Positions 26,088 through 36,619 are shown, numbered from the stretch's first letter. The stretch: DNA of 64,000 bases from an uncultured Ignavibacteriota bacterium (GCA_903884005.1 CAISDA010000054.1:1-64000); one strand, 5' to 3'. A program made the numbers and translations. Notes: generated from the sequence alone by a model not told the origin.

Positions 26088-29000
26088 TTATCGGAAGAGC
26101 GCGTCGATATCTTCCTTCGTGAGCGATTTCATGACGCCGCTGTCCGTGGTGATGATATCACGCACGAGTTCTTTTTTCTTGTCCTGCAGCAGCAGGATTT
26201 TTTCTTCCACGGTGTCCTTGGTGATCAATTTGTACGAGAACACTTTTTTTGTTTGTCCGATGCGGTGCGTGCGGTCCGTGGCCTGCATTTCGACCGCGGG
26301 GTTCCACCATGGATCGAAATGGAACACGTAGTCGGCGCCGGTGAGGTTGAGGCCCGTGCCGCCGGCTTTGAGGCTGATGAGGAACAACCGTACGGTATCG
26401 TCGTTTTGGAAATGGTTCACACGTTCTTCACGGTCGCGTGTTTGTCCGTCCAGATATTCGTACACCATGCCCCGGCTGTCGCAATGTTTCCGGAGTATCT
26501 TGAGCATCTTGACGTATTGTGAAAAGACGAGGGCCTTATGCCCTTCGGCGATGATGCCGTCGAGCATTTCAATGAACGTTTCGAATTTCCCGGAACTGCC
26601 GTGGTACTGCGCATCGACCATCGACGGATGGCAGCACACCTGGCGCAGCATGGTCAAGCCTTCGAGTACTTTCATTTTGCTCTTGTAGAGCCCGACGGTT
26701 TCAATGCTTTTTGTGACGGCGCGCCGGTAATATTCGCGCCAGTGTCCATACGCTGTCCGTTGTTCGCTTTCCATTTCGCAGTAGACGATGGATTCCTGTT
26801 TCGGCGGCAGCTCGCCGGCGACAATTTCCTTTGTCCGCCGGAGAATGAACGGATAGAGCAGCCGCTGCAGCATCTCGGCGCACTCGGTGTTGCGGTCGCG
26901 TTCAATGGGACGCGCATAATTTTCCATGAACGACCGCAGTGTGCCGAGCATGCCCGGATTGAGGAACGCGAACTGTGACCAGAGTTCGCCGAGATTATTT
27001 TCCACTGGAGTGCCGCTGAGGGCGAGGCGGAAATCCGCCTTTAACAATCGGGCGGCTTTGGCGTTGACCGACAGATTGTTTTTAATATTTTGGGATTCAT
27101 CCAATATCACGTAATGGAAATGGAATTCCTTGAGGAACTCAATGTCCCGGCGGAGGATCCCATAACTGGTGATGACGAGATCGATGGAGTCGAAGATGTC
27201 GTGTTTTTTTCTGCGCTGTGTCCCGCGGTGCGAGTACACGCGCAGTCCGGGAGCGAAGCGATGCGCTTCGTTTTCCCAATTGAACACCAGTGATGTCGGC
27301 ACGACCACGATCGAGACTCCTTTCACATGCCGTTCGCGGGCGTCCTGCAGGATCGCCAGTGCCTGGATGGTTTTTCCCAGCCCCATATCATCGGCAAGGA
27401 TCCCTCCGAATCTGTATTCCTGGAGGAAGCGCAGCCATTGATATCCGGACTGCTGATACGGCCGCAGCGGCGCAGTCATCTGCTGCGGCAGGGGGTATTC
27501 ATGGATGGCGTCGAACGACTTCAGGCGCGCGCGAAATTTTTTATACTCGTCGTCGGCGATGGGTTCGCCGAATTCGGCGACAAGGTCGTCGATGATCATC
27601 GTCTGTGTTCTGGATACGCGAAGCGCGTCGTCGACGGGCGATGCGAGCGCAAGGACGCGGTGGAATTTCTGCACCCAGACCTCGGGGAGTATTCCGTACG
27701 AGCCATCCTCCAATTTTACGAAGCGTTCCTTCTTCTGCAGGGCGCGGGCGATCGCCTCCATTGACGCATGTGTCTGCTCGAACGAGGCATCGATGGTGAC
27801 GTCGAACCATTCGATCCCCGAACTCACCTTTACGGTCGCTTTCGGCGCGGCCAGGCGCAGCCGGTACCGTTTTAAATTTTCCTGTCCATAGATCTCGAAC
27901 CCCGCGTCGCGGAATCGCGGCAGCTGGACGGCGAGCCATTCGAGAGCGCTCTTCCTCGGCGTAAAATACAGCACCGTGCCGGCGTCGCTCTCATCCGCTC
28001 CCGATTCGGCCACGCCGGCATCGGTGAGCATCCGCAGGAATTCTTTTTCCCGTTCGTGGCGCCTCAGGATGTGTATGGCTTTTCCACGCAGCGCATTATA
28101 TTCCCCGTTAAACGGGGTATGACGGATCGGGAGCAGTTCGAACTCTTCGTAGAGAAACCGCAGTTCGATGGCGAGCATTCCGGACCGTTCGCGCAAATAG
28201 AGGCGCGGCACCGGATCGGCATCGATCGTCTGAAGAAAATCGCGGCTGCATTTCACCGAGTAATGGGGCAGCAGCAGAGGAAGACCCGTGCGCAAAAAAT
28301 TTTCGCGTTCATTCGCGGGCACGGTGATCCGTTTCATTTTTTGGAATGCAAGAACCTGGTCGCCGGCGGCCCCGTCTGCGCGGAGGATGGTCCCGTCACA
28401 GAGCAGCCAGAGCGGCGTCTTGCACATGACGGTGCACTCCGTAATATCGATATCACGGTCCCGGAAGCGGAGCAGGGCAATAACCTCTATGCCGCGAGTT
28501 TCTTCTCTAACCTCGAGCCTGATCCTTCCCTCCTCTGCAGTCACATCGACCCGGGCGCCGGGGGTTCCGTCTTTTTTTGAACGATACACTTCCTTGTTCC
28601 GCAGGAGCGTGAGAAGATCGGTCATCAGCGCATCGTTCTCCGTCGTTCCCGACGCACTCAATGACGGAGAGAACAGAAGCCCGTTTTTTTCGGCGATGAG
28701 CGTGGAAAATTTTCCGTTGATCTTCTCGAGCAGTATGCGGTCGATGAGGTCGAAATGTTCCGAGTCGTCCCGATTGTATTGTTTGAGCACTGCGGGTTTG
28801 GCATCGGCGCCGTTCTTGAGCGTGCGTATCCTGATCGGAACGATGGTTCGGTGGTGGTTGCACGCGGTGAACAGATACGCAATGCGCCATGGCGGCGCTG
28901 CTCGGTGCAGGGCTGCCGACGGTCCGCCCAGCGGAAGAAGGTGATCGATGGCGCTGCGCCACGGGGTGTGCGGCGAGACCGGTTTCTGCTCAGCATAATG

Positions 29001-29267
29001 TTCGCCGTAGAGAAGGGCCATCATCACGGCGACGACGTGTCTGCATTCACCCTCCCAGTCCACGGGGCAGGTACAGGATGTCTCGATTGTACCGTTGCGG
29101 TTCCACAATTCAACATCGTACGAAGGGCCGGATTTTACGAGGCCCTTCACATACGCATCGGTCACTTCGTGGATGGTGACAAATCCGCGCTGGTACATGC
29201 GGAGCGCCCTGCGTATGCTGTCTTCATTGGCGATGCTTCGAATGAGCGATTCGGATATTTCCATCAT
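26088..29267 (-). CDS. SNF2-family helicase with N-terminal SWIM zinc finger
   Basis: The 1,059-residue protein has a SWIM finger near the start (C65, C67, C75, H77 in SCTCPVDWEGECRHVVA), a long middle region of unassigned fold, and a complete SNF2 ATPase in the C-terminal half. ATPase motifs include DDMGLGKT (about 626), DESQNIKN (about 721), SLKAGGTGLNLTGADYV and DRTHRIGQ. Such bacterial RapA/HepA-like proteins translocate on DNA and remodel protein-DNA complexes; SWIM fingers bind DNA or protein. It is followed by a double hairpin at 26038 and lies upstream of no obvious partner on the same transcript. Confidence 0.93.
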   Translation of the reverse strand: MMEISESLIRSIANEDSIRRALRMYQRGFVTIHEVTDAYVKGLVKSGPSYDVELWNRNGTIETSCTCPVDWEGECRHVVAVMMALLYGEHYAEQKPVSPHTPWRSAIDHLLPLGGPSAALHRAAPPWRIAYLFTACNHHRTIVPIRIRTLKNGADAKPAVLKQYNRDDSEHFDLIDRILLEKINGKFSTLIAEKNGLLFSPSLSASGTTENDALMTDLLTLLRNKEVYRSKKDGTPGARVDVTAEEGRIRLEVREETRGIEVIALLRFRDRDIDITECTVMCKTPLWLLCDGTILRADGAAGDQVLAFQKMKRITVPANERENFLRTGLPLLLPHYSVKCSRDFLQTIDADPVPRLYLRERSGMLAIELRFLYEEFELLPIRHTPFNGEYNALRGKAIHILRRHEREKEFLRMLTDAGVAESGADESDAGTVLYFTPRKSALEWLAVQLPRFRDAGFEIYGQENLKRYRLRLAAPKATVKVSSGIEWFDVTIDASFEQTHASMEAIARALQKKERFVKLEDGSYGILPEVWVQKFHRVLALASPVDDALRVSRTQTMIIDDLVAEFGEPIADDEYKKFRARLKSFDAIHEYPLPQQMTAPLRPYQQSGYQWLRFLQEYRFGGILADDMGLGKTIQALAILQDARERHVKGVSIVVVPTSLVFNWENEAHRFAPGLRVYSHRGTQRRKKHDIFDSIDLVITSYGILRRDIEFLKEFHFHYVILDESQNIKNNLSVNAKAARLLKADFRLALSGTPVENNLGELWSQFAFLNPGMLGTLRSFMENYARPIERDRNTECAEMLQRLLYPFILRRTKEIVAGELPPKQESIVYCEMESEQRTAYGHWREYYRRAVTKSIETVGLYKSKMKVLEGLTMLRQVCCHPSMVDAQYHGSSGKFETFIEMLDGIIAEGHKALVFSQYVKMLKILRKHCDSRGMVYEYLDGQTRDREERVNHFQNDDTVRLFLISLKAGGTGLNLTGADYVFHFDPWWNPAVEMQATDRTHRIGQTKKVFSYKLITKDTVEEKILLLQDKKKELVRDIITTDSGVMKSLTKEDIDALFR

Positions 29268-29310
29268 ACGTGATCTCCCCCCCGGGCAGTGAGTTGTGAA
29301 CCAAGCCGCC

Positions 29311-30669
29311 TTACAGATCCAACTTGACGAGTATTTTTCTGAATCCTTGAGGTGTCATTCCCGCCAGTTTGGCCGCCTGCGGAATGCTGCCGCCGGCCTG
29401 GCGTAAGATCTTTTTGCAGTACTCGCCGCGGAAGATCCGTTCGGCATCCCTGTATTCGCCGAGCGGAACGTCCGATACATCGGAGAGCACACCGATTTTT
29501 CTCGCGTTGAGATTGGGAAAATGTTCGGCCGACAGAACGACCCCATCGGAATAGGCGAGCGCGTTCTTCACCGCGTTCTCTAATTCACGGACATTTCCCG
29601 GCCATGAATATTTCTTCAGCAGCTCGCCCACTTCGGGTGCGAAACAATACTGGTCACCGTTGAGATGCGGAGCGTGCCTGCGAAGAACGCTGCGTGAGAT
29701 CGGCTCGATATCTTCGATGCGCTCACGGAGCGGCGGTATCGCCAGCATGACACCGGCGATGCGGAAATAAAAATCCTCACGCAACCGGCCTGCCGAAACG
29801 GCTTTCAGCAGGTTTTCATTCGTCGCCATGATCACCCGGACGTCGATTTTGATCTCGGGCTTACGCGGGTCCTGACCGACCCGTGTCAAACTTTTATATT
29901 GCAGAAAATGGAGGAGCTTCAGCTGAAGGCTTTCGGACAGACTCGATATTTCCGGGATATAGACGGTGCCTCCGTGGGCGGCCTCGAATTTTCCAATCTT
30001 GGATCGCTCCGCGCCCGAGAAGGCGCCTTTCTCATGGCCGAAGAGCTCGGATTCGATGAGCGTTTCGCTCAAACTTTTCATGGAGATGGAGATGAACGGT
30101 TTGTCGCGTCGCGGACTGCGGGAGTGAAGCTCATAGGCGATCGTGTCTTTGCCCGATCCCGTCTCGCCGCTGAGCAGAATATCGAAATTCATCGAGGCCA
30201 AGCGGGTCATTTCATAATTGACCTTTTTCATTTTTTCGCTGACGCAGATGAATTTGTTCTGCTGGTCCTGTATGCTGTTTTGGAGCGCATTGACGCGGAG
30301 TTCAAGGCTTCGGCGCTCGAGCGCCTTATGGATTTTTTCGGTGAGCAGTTCGCGGTTGAAATTTTTTGGCAAAAAATCGTATGCGCCGCGCCGCATGGCC
30401 TCAACCGCATTTTCAATTTCGGTGTGGTCTGTCACGATGATCACCGGCATGTGCGGTTCGAAATCTTCGTGAATGATGCGCAGCACTTCCGTGCCGAACA
30501 TGTCGGGAAGTTCCAGGTCCAGCAGCACGGCGGAGATCTGTTCCGATTTAAGGATCTCGAGGCCTGCACCGGCAGTGCTCGCCTTCAGCACCATGTATCG
30601 ATCTTCGAGCAATGCTTCGACATCGCTGAGGAACGAAATATTATCATCAATGATCAGGAGTTTTTCCAT
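29311..30669 (-). CDS. NtrC-like sigma54 response regulator with altered AAA+ motifs
   Basis: The 452-residue protein has a receiver domain with D8, D9 and phospho-acceptor D51, a sigma54-activator AAA+ domain and a Fis-type HTH ([20 protein letters not shown]). Walker A is GETGSGKD (168-175). The sigma54-contact loop reads GAFSGA (215-220) instead of GAFTGA. Walker B, usually LFLDE, reads VYIPE (236-240), so the metal-coordinating Asp is Pro; the codon is CCG, which needs more than one base change from an Asp codon. ATP hydrolysis may be weak or lost. [16 protein letters not shown] is intact. The kinase at 30710 is 40 bases upstream and is probably its partner. Confidence 0.9.
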   Translation of the reverse strand: MEKLLIIDDNISFLSDVEALLEDRYMVLKASTAGAGLEILKSEQISAVLLDLELPDMFGTEVLRIIHEDFEPHMPVIIVTDHTEIENAVEAMRRGAYDFLPKNFNRELLTEKIHKALERRSLELRVNALQNSIQDQQNKFICVSEKMKKVNYEMTRLASMNFDILLSGETGSGKDTIAYELHSRSPRRDKPFISISMKSLSETLIESELFGHEKGAFSGAERSKIGKFEAAHGGTVYIPEISSLSESLQLKLLHFLQYKSLTRVGQDPRKPEIKIDVRVIMATNENLLKAVSAGRLREDFYFRIAGVMLAIPPLRERIEDIEPISRSVLRRHAPHLNGDQYCFAPEVGELLKKYSWPGNVRELENAVKNALAYSDGVVLSAEHFPNLNARKIGVLSDVSDVPLGEYRDAERIFRGEYCKKILRQAGGSIPQAAKLAGMTPQGFRKILVKLDL

Positions 30670-30709
30670 ACGATGCGTTAGTCTACACCATTCATTGCCG
30701 GACGGCGCT

Positions 30710-33253
30710 TCAATTCAGCACCACAAGCTCTATGATAAAACGTGCACCGCGGGGAACATTGTGTTCGCATGTCAGTTTCCCCCCGTATTTCTGTATTGCA
30801 GACCGGGCGTAGCTCAGCCCGAACCCGTGTCCGTCGGCCTTCGTGGTGAAGCCGTCCTTGAATATTTTCTCGCGCAGTGCTTCGTCCACCCCCGGCCCGG
30901 CGTCCTGGATGATGAGCAGGAGTTTCCCTTCCGTTTCAATGCATTGGAGAAACACACTCTTTGCCGCAGATGCCATTGAGCTGTCGGATTCCATCGCCTG
31001 CAATGCGTTATGGATGAGGATCGACACGACCTCGCCGATCTCGGCCGGCCTTCCGATCACGTACCTTTTTTTCACCGCAAGGTCTTCAAAATAGACGGGT
31101 ACTTTATACGCATTGGGAGAATATTTTGTCACCACCGCCGAGACGGTGGCCGCGATATCGCATGCGAGTTCCGCTTCGACGAGCTTCATCAGATCGCTCA
31201 CGCGGTGTTTCAGCGTATCGACATCGCGCAGCATATCCTGCCGGAGTTGCTTGACATCATCGTCCTTCGCCGCGACACGTTTGGGGTCGGTAAGCAGCAC
31301 CTTCATCTCGCCGATGAGCCGTTTCACATTTTCATTGAGAAGGAGCAATTCCTTTCCCGAGGCGCGAGGCATCGGAGTCGTGACTGCGTCGCGGTCATCC
31401 TCTCCGATCGCCTGGAGCAGCTGTCCGATCGAGCGCAGTTCCGGATACACGAGAAGATTATATTCGTTGACCGCGATGTTGACCCGCTCGGCGGCAGGCA
31501 TGTGAGTGCCAAGCGCGGCATCGCCGCGTTGTTTGCGCAGCACGGAATACAGGTCTGTGATGTTTTGCGCGAACAACAGAAGGCGGTTCAAATTCATCGC
31601 CATGCTCTCGCCGTGAAGGAACACGCGGAGCTTGATGAACAGCTTTTCGTAGACCTCGCTCAGGACGATGGATTTAAATTCCGTCTCGGCCTTTTTTCGG
31701 GCTGTGATATTCCGGATGATGGCATGGATCCGTCCGTCGGGGAGCGCTTTCAGGCTCGACTCGACCGTGATGAACGCGCCATGTTTCTTTCGGAATATCC
31801 GTTCCTCCACCAACGGCGCACCTGTCCGGAGGAAGTCGAACGGGAGCGGATGAAGTTCGATATCTTCGGCAGGCACCATATCCGCGATGCATAGTGACTG
31901 GAGCTCGGCCCTGGTATACTCGAAGAGTTCGCATGCTTTCGTATTCACATCGACGATCTGACCCGAGTCTGATGTGATGAGGATCGCTTCCGACGCGTGG
32001 TCCATCAGCGCCCGGTTTTCGTGCGCGATCTGGCGCAACCGTTCTTCAACAATTCTGCGCTCGCTGATATCGGTGAACGTGGCGATCAAGCGCCGTGCGC
32101 TCCCACTCACGGTCCACTCCACCACGCTGCCGCGGCAGCTGATCCACTTCCACTCCTGCGTTTTCGTCCGCATGCGGAATTCCGATGAGATCTGGCCGGA
32201 CCGGCCGGCGAGATGGTCCTCGAGTGATGCCTGAAATCCGGATTCGTCGTCCTTGTGAATATTATTTTTCCAGAAGATCTCGTGCGGCGGCACCTCGTCG
32301 GGCTGATATCCGAGCATTTCTATCCAGCCGGGACTGTAGAATATTTCTCCCGTCGTAAGATTCCAGTCCCACAGTCCGTCGTGGAGCGCATTGAGATACA
32401 ATTTCAAACGGGCTTCGCTCTCCCGCAATTCGATCTCCGCCTTGCGGCGTTTTGTGAGGTCGCGGTAAATGTCGAACCGGTATCGCTGGTTCTGCCATTC
32501 AAACGTTCCGCTCGAAATCTCAACGGGAAAGAGCGCCCCGCTGCTTTTGCGGTGGTAGCGCAGGGGACTGTTGGAATGTTCAGGAGCAATGATGTTGCTG
32601 GTTTCAAACGACCCCGCCCCTGCCGACAGCGCGTTGATATTCATCGTCAAAAAAACGCTGTGCGCATACCCATACAACTGTTCTGCCGCCTCGTTCGCAT
32701 CGAGGATCGCACCGCCGGATGCATCATAGATGAACGCGGCGTCGTCGATCGTCGTAAAAAGATTTTTGTAACGGCTTTCACTTTCCCGCAGCGTGTTCTC
32801 GACCTGTTTGCGTATCGAGATATCGACCATGATGCCGCGCATACCGACCGCATCATTGTTCAGATCGCGGATCACGTCGCTGTAGATGATGACAGTGCAG
32901 CGGTCGCCTTTGCGTGTCTCTATGGTATATTCGTTGGCGCCTCGGGCGGCCCCTGCCAGCACCGCCGCAAAATTCTCCCGCATGCGCGGCCGATCCTCAT
33001 CGCCAATGATGTCATCGGCATAGATGCCTTCCCGGAAATCCTGTTCGGTCAAACCGAAAAATTCGAATGCAAATTTATTGGCGAACGTGATCCGTCCCTG
33101 CAAATTTAATTCGAAGACGACAGTCGGGAGCATGTCGATCATTGTTTTGAACCGGCTCGCGTCCTGACGCAGCAGCTCAACCACGCGCCCGTATTCAACG
33201 CCAGTGCGAGAAAAAGATTCTTCGTTTATCGGATGAGTTGATTCAGTAGCCAT
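30710..33253 (-). CDS. Multi-PAS sensor histidine kinase
   Basis: The 847-residue soluble protein has four PAS/PAC modules at about 35-150, 160-275, 283-400 and 412-522, then a helical region and a C-terminal HATPase with N-box SILIHNALQAME, G1 DAGPGV and G2 GHGFGLSYA. No standard H-box (HExxxPL) is recognisable; a His in VFLHGESMAMNLN (H547) is the best candidate acceptor. No signal peptide or membrane helix is seen, so the stimulus is cytoplasmic, perhaps redox or a small ligand. The regulator gene 40 bases downstream suggests a two-gene signalling operon. Confidence 0.88.
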   Translation of the reverse strand: MATESTHPINEESFSRTGVEYGRVVELLRQDASRFKTMIDMLPTVVFELNLQGRITFANKFAFEFFGLTEQDFREGIYADDIIGDEDRPRMRENFAAVLAGAARGANEYTIETRKGDRCTVIIYSDVIRDLNNDAVGMRGIMVDISIRKQVENTLRESESRYKNLFTTIDDAAFIYDASGGAILDANEAAEQLYGYAHSVFLTMNINALSAGAGSFETSNIIAPEHSNSPLRYHRKSSGALFPVEISSGTFEWQNQRYRFDIYRDLTKRRKAEIELRESEARLKLYLNALHDGLWDWNLTTGEIFYSPGWIEMLGYQPDEVPPHEIFWKNNIHKDDESGFQASLEDHLAGRSGQISSEFRMRTKTQEWKWISCRGSVVEWTVSGSARRLIATFTDISERRIVEERLRQIAHENRALMDHASEAILITSDSGQIVDVNTKACELFEYTRAELQSLCIADMVPAEDIELHPLPFDFLRTGAPLVEERIFRKKHGAFITVESSLKALPDGRIHAIIRNITARKKAETEFKSIVLSEVYEKLFIKLRVFLHGESMAMNLNRLLLFAQNITDLYSVLRKQRGDAALGTHMPAAERVNIAVNEYNLLVYPELRSIGQLLQAIGEDDRDAVTTPMPRASGKELLLLNENVKRLIGEMKVLLTDPKRVAAKDDDVKQLRQDMLRDVDTLKHRVSDLMKLVEAELACDIAATVSAVVTKYSPNAYKVPVYFEDLAVKKRYVIGRPAEIGEVVSILIHNALQAMESDSSMASAAKSVFLQCIETEGKLLLIIQDAGPGVDEALREKIFKDGFTTKADGHGFGLSYARSAIQKYGGKLTCEHNVPRGARFIIELVVLN

Positions 33254-33490
33254 AGAAAAAAGAGATGCCGGAAAAAAAACGACGACACACTGCTGCCGTC
33301 CTGAGACGCAACATTACTGTAATATACGATTATTTTGAGGTATAACCATATTTTTTAACGCGCGCCCCGCAAAAACAGAGGAACAGGCAGTGATGGCAGG
33401 CGGTGATGACCGTCGTTTAAAACGCCGACGCGCTCCGTCCCGGAACCGAGAAAGGGCGCGTCTGTCCATGCGCGGTCGGACACGGTCGTG

Positions 33491-34792
33491 TCAATTGACG
33501 TAGTCGCGTTCGAGCTCGGCCTGAAATTTGGGATGGGCAATATCGATGAGAGCCTTGTTGCGCTGGCGGATCGTTTTTCCATACAGATCGGCGATGCCGT
33601 GTTCGGTGACGACAAAATGGACGTCTCCCCGCGTGGTCGTGACGCCGGCACCGCGAGTGAGATACGGTACGATCCTCGAGAGCGTCCCGTGCTTCGCCGT
33701 TGACGGCAGCGCGATGATCGGCTTGCCGCCCTTGCTGCGCGAGGCGCCCCGGATGAAATCGAGCTGTCCGCCGAACCCGCTGTAGAACCTGGGTCCGATC
33801 GAATCGGCGCAGACCTGTCCGGTCATATCCACTTCGAGAGCGGAATTGATGGCGACCATCTTGTCGTTTTGGGAAATGATAAAAGGGTCGTTCACATATG
33901 CCGACGGGTGGAATTCGATGATCGGATTATTGTCGAGGAAATTAAAGACTGCCCGTGTTCCCAGGACGAAGGCCCCGATGATCTTGCCGCGATGGATCGT
34001 TTTTTTCTCGTTGTTAATGACGCCGTCTTCCACAAGGCTGATGACGCCGTCCGAGAACATTTCGGTATGGATGCCGAGGTTTTTTTTCTTGCCTAAAAAT
34101 CTCAGCACGGCGTCGGGAATGGCGCCGATGCCGGTCTGTATCGTGGAGCCGTCCTCGATCAGCCCGGCGATATGGCTTCCGATCCTGCGGTAGACTTCTT
34201 CTTCTTCGGGCGAAGTGGTTTTTTCGGCAGTATGCAGTTCCTTCAGTGGTTCGTTGCATTCGACGAAGTATGTCACTTTATCCATGTGAATGAAGCAGTC
34301 GCCGAGCGTGCGCGGCATATTGGTATTGACCTGCGCGATAACGATCTTAGCGACATCCGTCGCCGATTTGGTCGTCTCAACGCCGACGCCGAAGCTGCAG
34401 TATCCGTATTGGTCCGGCGGAGAGACCTGCACCAGCGCGATATCGATCGGCAGAATGCCGCGGGCAAACAGCGCTTCGACTTCCGACAGGAAAATGGGCG
34501 TGAAATCGGCGCGCCTGTCGTTGACCGCCGGACGGACGTTTGCTCCAATGAAGAGCGCGTTGTGGCGGAAGCAGCCGGCCATTTCGGGCAGCGTATATTT
34601 TGTCTCCCCCATTGTCAGGAGGTGGACAACCTCGACGTTTTTAATTTGAGGCCCGCGTTTGCACATCGCTTCCACCAGATGCATCGGCACGGCACACCCG
34701 GGATGAATGTAGACCCGATCGCCGGACAGCATGCACTTCATGGCATCGTCGGCGGTTCGTAATTTTGCTTTGTAGCGATCTATCCAAGCCAT
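33491..34792 (-). CDS. Acetyl-CoA hydrolase/transferase (4-hydroxybutyrate CoA-transferase-like)
   Basis: The 433-residue protein is a family I CoA-transferase of the acetyl-CoA hydrolase/4-hydroxybutyrate CoA-transferase group. The catalytic glutamate is E244 in LGIHTEMFSDG, and the CoA-binding glycine loop is seen in SGFGGQLDFIRGA. It exchanges CoA between acetyl-CoA and a carboxylic acid such as butyrate or 4-hydroxybutyrate, or makes acetate in fermentation. The family usually has about 430 residues, so it is full length. It is probably the distal or separate gene beside folD, which begins 61 bases upstream on the same strand. Confidence 0.88.
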   Translation of the reverse strand: MAWIDRYKAKLRTADDAMKCMLSGDRVYIHPGCAVPMHLVEAMCKRGPQIKNVEVVHLLTMGETKYTLPEMAGCFRHNALFIGANVRPAVNDRRADFTPIFLSEVEALFARGILPIDIALVQVSPPDQYGYCSFGVGVETTKSATDVAKIVIAQVNTNMPRTLGDCFIHMDKVTYFVECNEPLKELHTAEKTTSPEEEEVYRRIGSHIAGLIEDGSTIQTGIGAIPDAVLRFLGKKKNLGIHTEMFSDGVISLVEDGVINNEKKTIHRGKIIGAFVLGTRAVFNFLDNNPIIEFHPSAYVNDPFIISQNDKMVAINSALEVDMTGQVCADSIGPRFYSGFGGQLDFIRGASRSKGGKPIIALPSTAKHGTLSRIVPYLTRGAGVTTTRGDVHFVVTEHGIADLYGKTIRQRNKALIDIAHPKFQAELERDYVN

Positions 34793-34853
34793 AGGAGTAG
34801 TGATAAAATGATATGCTGCAATTGAAGCGAATTAGTGTGGAGTCCGGCTGACA

Positions 34854-35741
34854 CTATGCTTGCGGCGATGTCTTGACCGCCGCCCTCAGCGTATTGACGA
34901 GCAGCATGGCGATCGTCGTCTTTCCGACGCCCCCGGGAACCGGCGTGATGGCCGAAGCGATTTCCTTCACTGCATCGAAATCCACATCGCCCACGATCCT
35001 GGATCCAGACTTCGTCGACGCATCCGGAATGCGATTGATGCCGACATCGATCACGACGGCACCCGGCTTCACCATGTCCGCCGTGATCGCCCTCGCCTTG
35101 CCGATGGCCGCAATAAGAATATCGGCCTGGCGTGTGAACGACGCGAGGTCCTTCGTGCCGGTATGGGCAATGGTGACGATGGCATTGCACCATTCTTTTT
35201 TTTGCACCAGCATGTTGGCGATCGGTTTTCCGACGATATTGCTTCGGCCCACGACAACGACGTGCTTGCCCGACGGATCGATAGCGTAGCGTTTCAGGAT
35301 CTCGATGATCCCCGCCGGCGTGCATGGGAACAATGTGTCTATGCCGATCATGAGCTTGCCGATATTGACGGGATGGAATCCGTCGACATCCTTGCCCGGA
35401 TCGATGGCTTCGATGACGCGCTGTTCGTTGATGTGCGCCGGGAGCGGCAGCTGAACGAGGATGCCGTGGATCTTTTCGTCCTTGTTGAATCTGTCGATGA
35501 GCGCCAGCACTTCGGCCTCGTCAGCGGTGCCGGGGAGCCGTTCGGTCACCGAATAGAATCCCGCGTCGAGGCATGCGACGCCCTTGCTTTTCACGTACGA
35601 TTGGGAAGCGGGATTCTCGCCGACTAAAATGAAGGCCAAGCCGGGCACGAGTCCCGTGGTGAGCCTCAATTGTTCGGCGGCAATTTTCACTTCGCGCTGT
35701 ATCGCGTCCGCAATTATTTTCCCGTCCAGGATGATCGCCAT
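34854..35741 (-). CDS. folD: FolD, methylenetetrahydrofolate dehydrogenase/cyclohydrolase
   Basis: The 295-residue protein matches bifunctional FolD in length and motifs. Y49 and K53 in SYVKSKGVA form the active-site pair, PLPAHINE gives the conserved PLP segment, VDGFHPVNIGKLMIG the folate-site motif, and GRSNIVGKPIANML the NADP-binding turn; TPVPGGVGKTTIAMLL closes the C-terminus. It interconverts 5,10-methylene-THF and 10-formyl-THF, supplying one-carbon units for purines and formylmethionine. A single base separates it from the upstream phosphoesterase gene, so the two are cotranscribed. Confidence 0.96.
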   Translation of the reverse strand: MAIILDGKIIADAIQREVKIAAEQLRLTTGLVPGLAFILVGENPASQSYVKSKGVACLDAGFYSVTERLPGTADEAEVLALIDRFNKDEKIHGILVQLPLPAHINEQRVIEAIDPGKDVDGFHPVNIGKLMIGIDTLFPCTPAGIIEILKRYAIDPSGKHVVVVGRSNIVGKPIANMLVQKKEWCNAIVTIAHTGTKDLASFTRQADILIAAIGKARAITADMVKPGAVVIDVGINRIPDASTKSGSRIVGDVDFDAVKEIASAITPVPGGVGKTTIAMLLVNTLRAAVKTSPQA

Positions 35742-35742
35742 A

Positions 35743-36537
35743 TTAGAATTTTGGGGTTATGATATGTTCGAATCGAACCGATCTTCCGGATTCGACGTCC
35801 ACCTCGGCCACGACGGCGCACAAGCGGTTGTCGTTTGATGCCGGTTCATATTTATGAGGGGTCTGTTTCAAAAAGCGCTGCAGCGCCGGTTCCTTTTTCA
35901 TGCCCATCACCGAATCGTACGGACCGGTCATGCCCACATCGGTGATATAAGCGGTGCCGCGGGGAAGGATGCGCGCGTCGGCCGTCGGTGTGTGCGTGTG
36001 CGTGCCGACCAGCACGCTTGCCCGTCCGTCCACGAACCACCCCATCGCCATTTTTTCGGCGGTCGCCTCTGCATGAAAATCGATGAACACAATTTTTGTC
36101 TGCTCATGGATCTTGGCGATCGTATGTTCCACGGTTCGGAACGGGTCGTCGAGCGGGTACATGAAAGTCCGTCCCTGTATGTTGATGACGGCCGCTTTGA
36201 TGCCGTTGGGCAGATCGTAAATCACGAATCCGTTCCCGCCGTTTTCACGGGGATAATTCAAGGGGCGAAGAATATTCCTGTTGGAGCCGAGCACTTTCCG
36301 CGAATCCCAGCGGTCCCACGTATGGTTCCCGCCGGTGATGACGTGGACGCCGAGATTGAACAGTTTCTTCGAGTCCTCTTCCGACAGCCCCTTTCCGTCG
36401 GTCGTATTCTCACCGTTGACGATGCAGAAATCGATCGAGTATTTTGCGACGAGATCCTTTAAGAGCGATTCGGTCAGGTCGTAGCCGGGCTTGCCGATAA
36501 TGTCGCCGATAAATAGAATATTGATAGTCTGAGCCAA
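35743..36537 (-). CDS. YmdB-like (TIGR00282) metallophosphoesterase
   Basis: The 264-residue protein is full length for the YmdB family. Metal ligands appear in FIGDIIGKPG, NGENTTDGKG, TGGNHTWDRW, IDFHAEATAEK and VGTHTHTPTAD. In Bacillus the family member is a 2',3'-cyclic-nucleotide phosphodiesterase affecting biofilm and motility genes. Here the physiological substrate is unknown. It directly precedes folD, an arrangement that suggests cotranscription. Confidence 0.92.
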   Translation of the reverse strand: MAQTINILFIGDIIGKPGYDLTESLLKDLVAKYSIDFCIVNGENTTDGKGLSEEDSKKLFNLGVHVITGGNHTWDRWDSRKVLGSNRNILRPLNYPRENGGNGFVIYDLPNGIKAAVINIQGRTFMYPLDDPFRTVEHTIAKIHEQTKIVFIDFHAEATAEKMAMGWFVDGRASVLVGTHTHTPTADARILPRGTAYITDVGMTGPYDSVMGMKKEPALQRFLKQTPHKYEPASNDNRLCAVVAEVDVESGRSVRFEHIITPKF

Positions 36538-36619
36538 CGTGCATCCTTTATACGCTGAGTAAATGAGATACTCATAATACTAAATATCGAGGTGGAATCA
36601 AAAGACGAATTCCCGGCGC

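Noticed and set aside
30710-33253. Plus-strand frames of 280-294 codons inside the kinase gene
   Set aside because: Shadows of a GC-rich gene with complete PAS and HATPase domains on the minus strand.
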